This document shows, piece after piece, positions 6,117 through 6,298 of a stretch of DNA of 6,298 nucleotides. The position numbers and the translations under genes were made by a program. Source of the DNA: Halobacteriales archaeon (GTDB lineage Archaea; Halobacteriota; Halobacteria; Halobacteriales; Hikarchaeaceae); contig JAPYRM010000051.1 of assembly GCA_029941175.1 (NCBI GenBank), positions 1 through 6,298 on the forward strand, read 5' to 3'. The first letter of the stretch is position 1. Every line of letters starts with the position of its first letter. The notes beneath the pieces were generated by a model. That model had not been told where the DNA came from, made no database searches, and was given only the letters and a program-made list of their open reading frames with translations.

Positions 6117-6189
6117 GTCCGGGTTAGGGTAGTGGTTATCCTTCCGGCTTGTGGAGCCCGAGACGCGGGTTCAATTCTCGCACCCGGAC
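6117..6189 (+). tRNA. tRNA-His (GTG anticodon)
   Basis: A 73-nt cloverleaf with encoded G-1 (6117) opposite C73 (6189), the tRNA-His identity pair. The acceptor stem is TCCGGGT (6118-6124) with ACCCGGA (6182-6188), fully paired. T8 and A9 follow, then a D-arm with G18-G19 at 6134-6135. The anticodon loop TTGTGGA (6149-6155) has GTG at 6151-6153, stem CCGGC (6144-6148) with GCCCG (6156-6160). A 4-nt variable loop is next, then T-stem GCGGG (6165-6169) with CTCGC (6177-6181) and TTC at 6170-6172. CCA is not encoded. The one oddity is a C28-C42 mismatch in the anticodon stem. No intron is seen. Confidence 0.95.
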
Positions 6190-6206
6190 TTTCTTTAATT
6201 TATTTA
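6190..6206 (+). terminator. T-rich terminator after tRNA-His
   Basis: The tRNA is followed at once by TTTCTTTAATTTATTTA, a run dominated by T. This suits factor-independent termination on T tracts by archaeal RNA polymerase. No hairpin is required and none lies within the tract. Confidence 0.5.
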
Positions 6207-6207
6207 G

Positions 6208-6223
6208 TAACTATACTTAGTTA
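6208..6223. repeat. Small AT-rich inverted repeat
   Basis: TAACTA (6208-6213) and TAGTTA (6218-6223) are perfect inverted repeats around TACT. The arms hold only one G-C pair each, so a hairpin would be weak. It lies between the tRNA end and the possible 3' end of a minus-strand gene, so it might help stop transcription from either side, but AT-rich DNA yields such repeats by chance. Confidence 0.25.
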
Positions 6224-6242
6224 TCAATACTTACAATTAGAC

Positions 6243-6298
6243 TCAATATAGTTTTTTATACAAGGGATTAAATTCTACAACATCTTCATAATAATTTG
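6243..6298 (-). CDS. Possible C-terminal end of a gene entering from the right (partial)
   Basis: On the minus strand, one frame is open from the window edge to TGA at 6245-6243 and reads NYYEDVVEFNPLYKKLY. The mix of acidic, aromatic and hydrophobic residues looks more protein-like than the other frames, one of which stops within a few codons of the edge. Seventeen codons are too few to identify a family, and chance is a real alternative. Confidence 0.3.
   Translation of the reverse strand, partial: NYYEDVVEFNPLYKKLY

Noticed and set aside
6250..6259. TTTTTTATAC as a plus-strand promoter near the right edge
   Set aside because: It is TATA-like, but only about 39 bp remain after it with no start codon in view, and the same region may be coding on the minus strand.

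Overview
The window comes from an archaeon related to the Haloarchaea. Each complete protein resembles a family known mainly or best from halophilic euryarchaea: an ETF alpha subunit, a short haloarchaeal-type prenyl synthase, a DUF373 membrane protein, a Cys-rich TRAM protein, an RPA3/RPAP3 pair, a ribbon-helix-helix (RHH) coiled-coil protein and a small Cys/His-rich protein. Translation signals fit as well: one strong Shine-Dalgarno (SD) site inside an operon, and SD-less starts with TATA-like boxes about 26-28 bp upstream, as expected for leaderless archaeal mRNAs. However, the DNA is AT-rich (roughly 40% GC by eye), with many Lys, Asn and Ile codons, and most proteins are not strongly acidic. 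That is unlike typical GC-rich salt-in haloarchaea. A low-GC sister lineage such as the marine Hikarchaeia (Marine Group IV) is my best guess, as inference only.

Layout. Positions 1-1923 (+) hold the tail of a probable etfB, then etfA, then a prenyl synthase: an electron-transfer and isoprenoid block. Positions 1891-2991 (-) hold the DUF373 membrane protein, which overlaps the prenyl synthase gene tail to tail by 33 bp. It is divergent from the TRAM-domain gene (3068-3511, +). The 76-bp gap between them carries a perfect 7-bp inverted repeat, a candidate shared operator. Positions 3613-5111 (+) are a translationally coupled rpa3-rpap3 pair encoding single-stranded-DNA-binding proteins for replication and repair. 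Next comes an RHH regulator (5180-5575, +) with its own TATA box and a duplicated 8-bp site just upstream. A small Cys-rich protein lies on the minus strand (5581-6096), followed by a tRNA-His(GTG) gene (6117-6189, +) with a genome-encoded G-1. The last 109 bp are AT-rich and may contain the end of another minus-strand gene.

This looks like ordinary chromosomal housekeeping DNA. I saw no mobile element, CRISPR array, toxin-antitoxin cassette or defence system. The points most worth a second look are the two candidate operators, the C28-C42 mismatch in the tRNA-His anticodon stem, the very tight divergent tRNA/CDS junction, and the Cys-rich motifs in two uncharacterised proteins.
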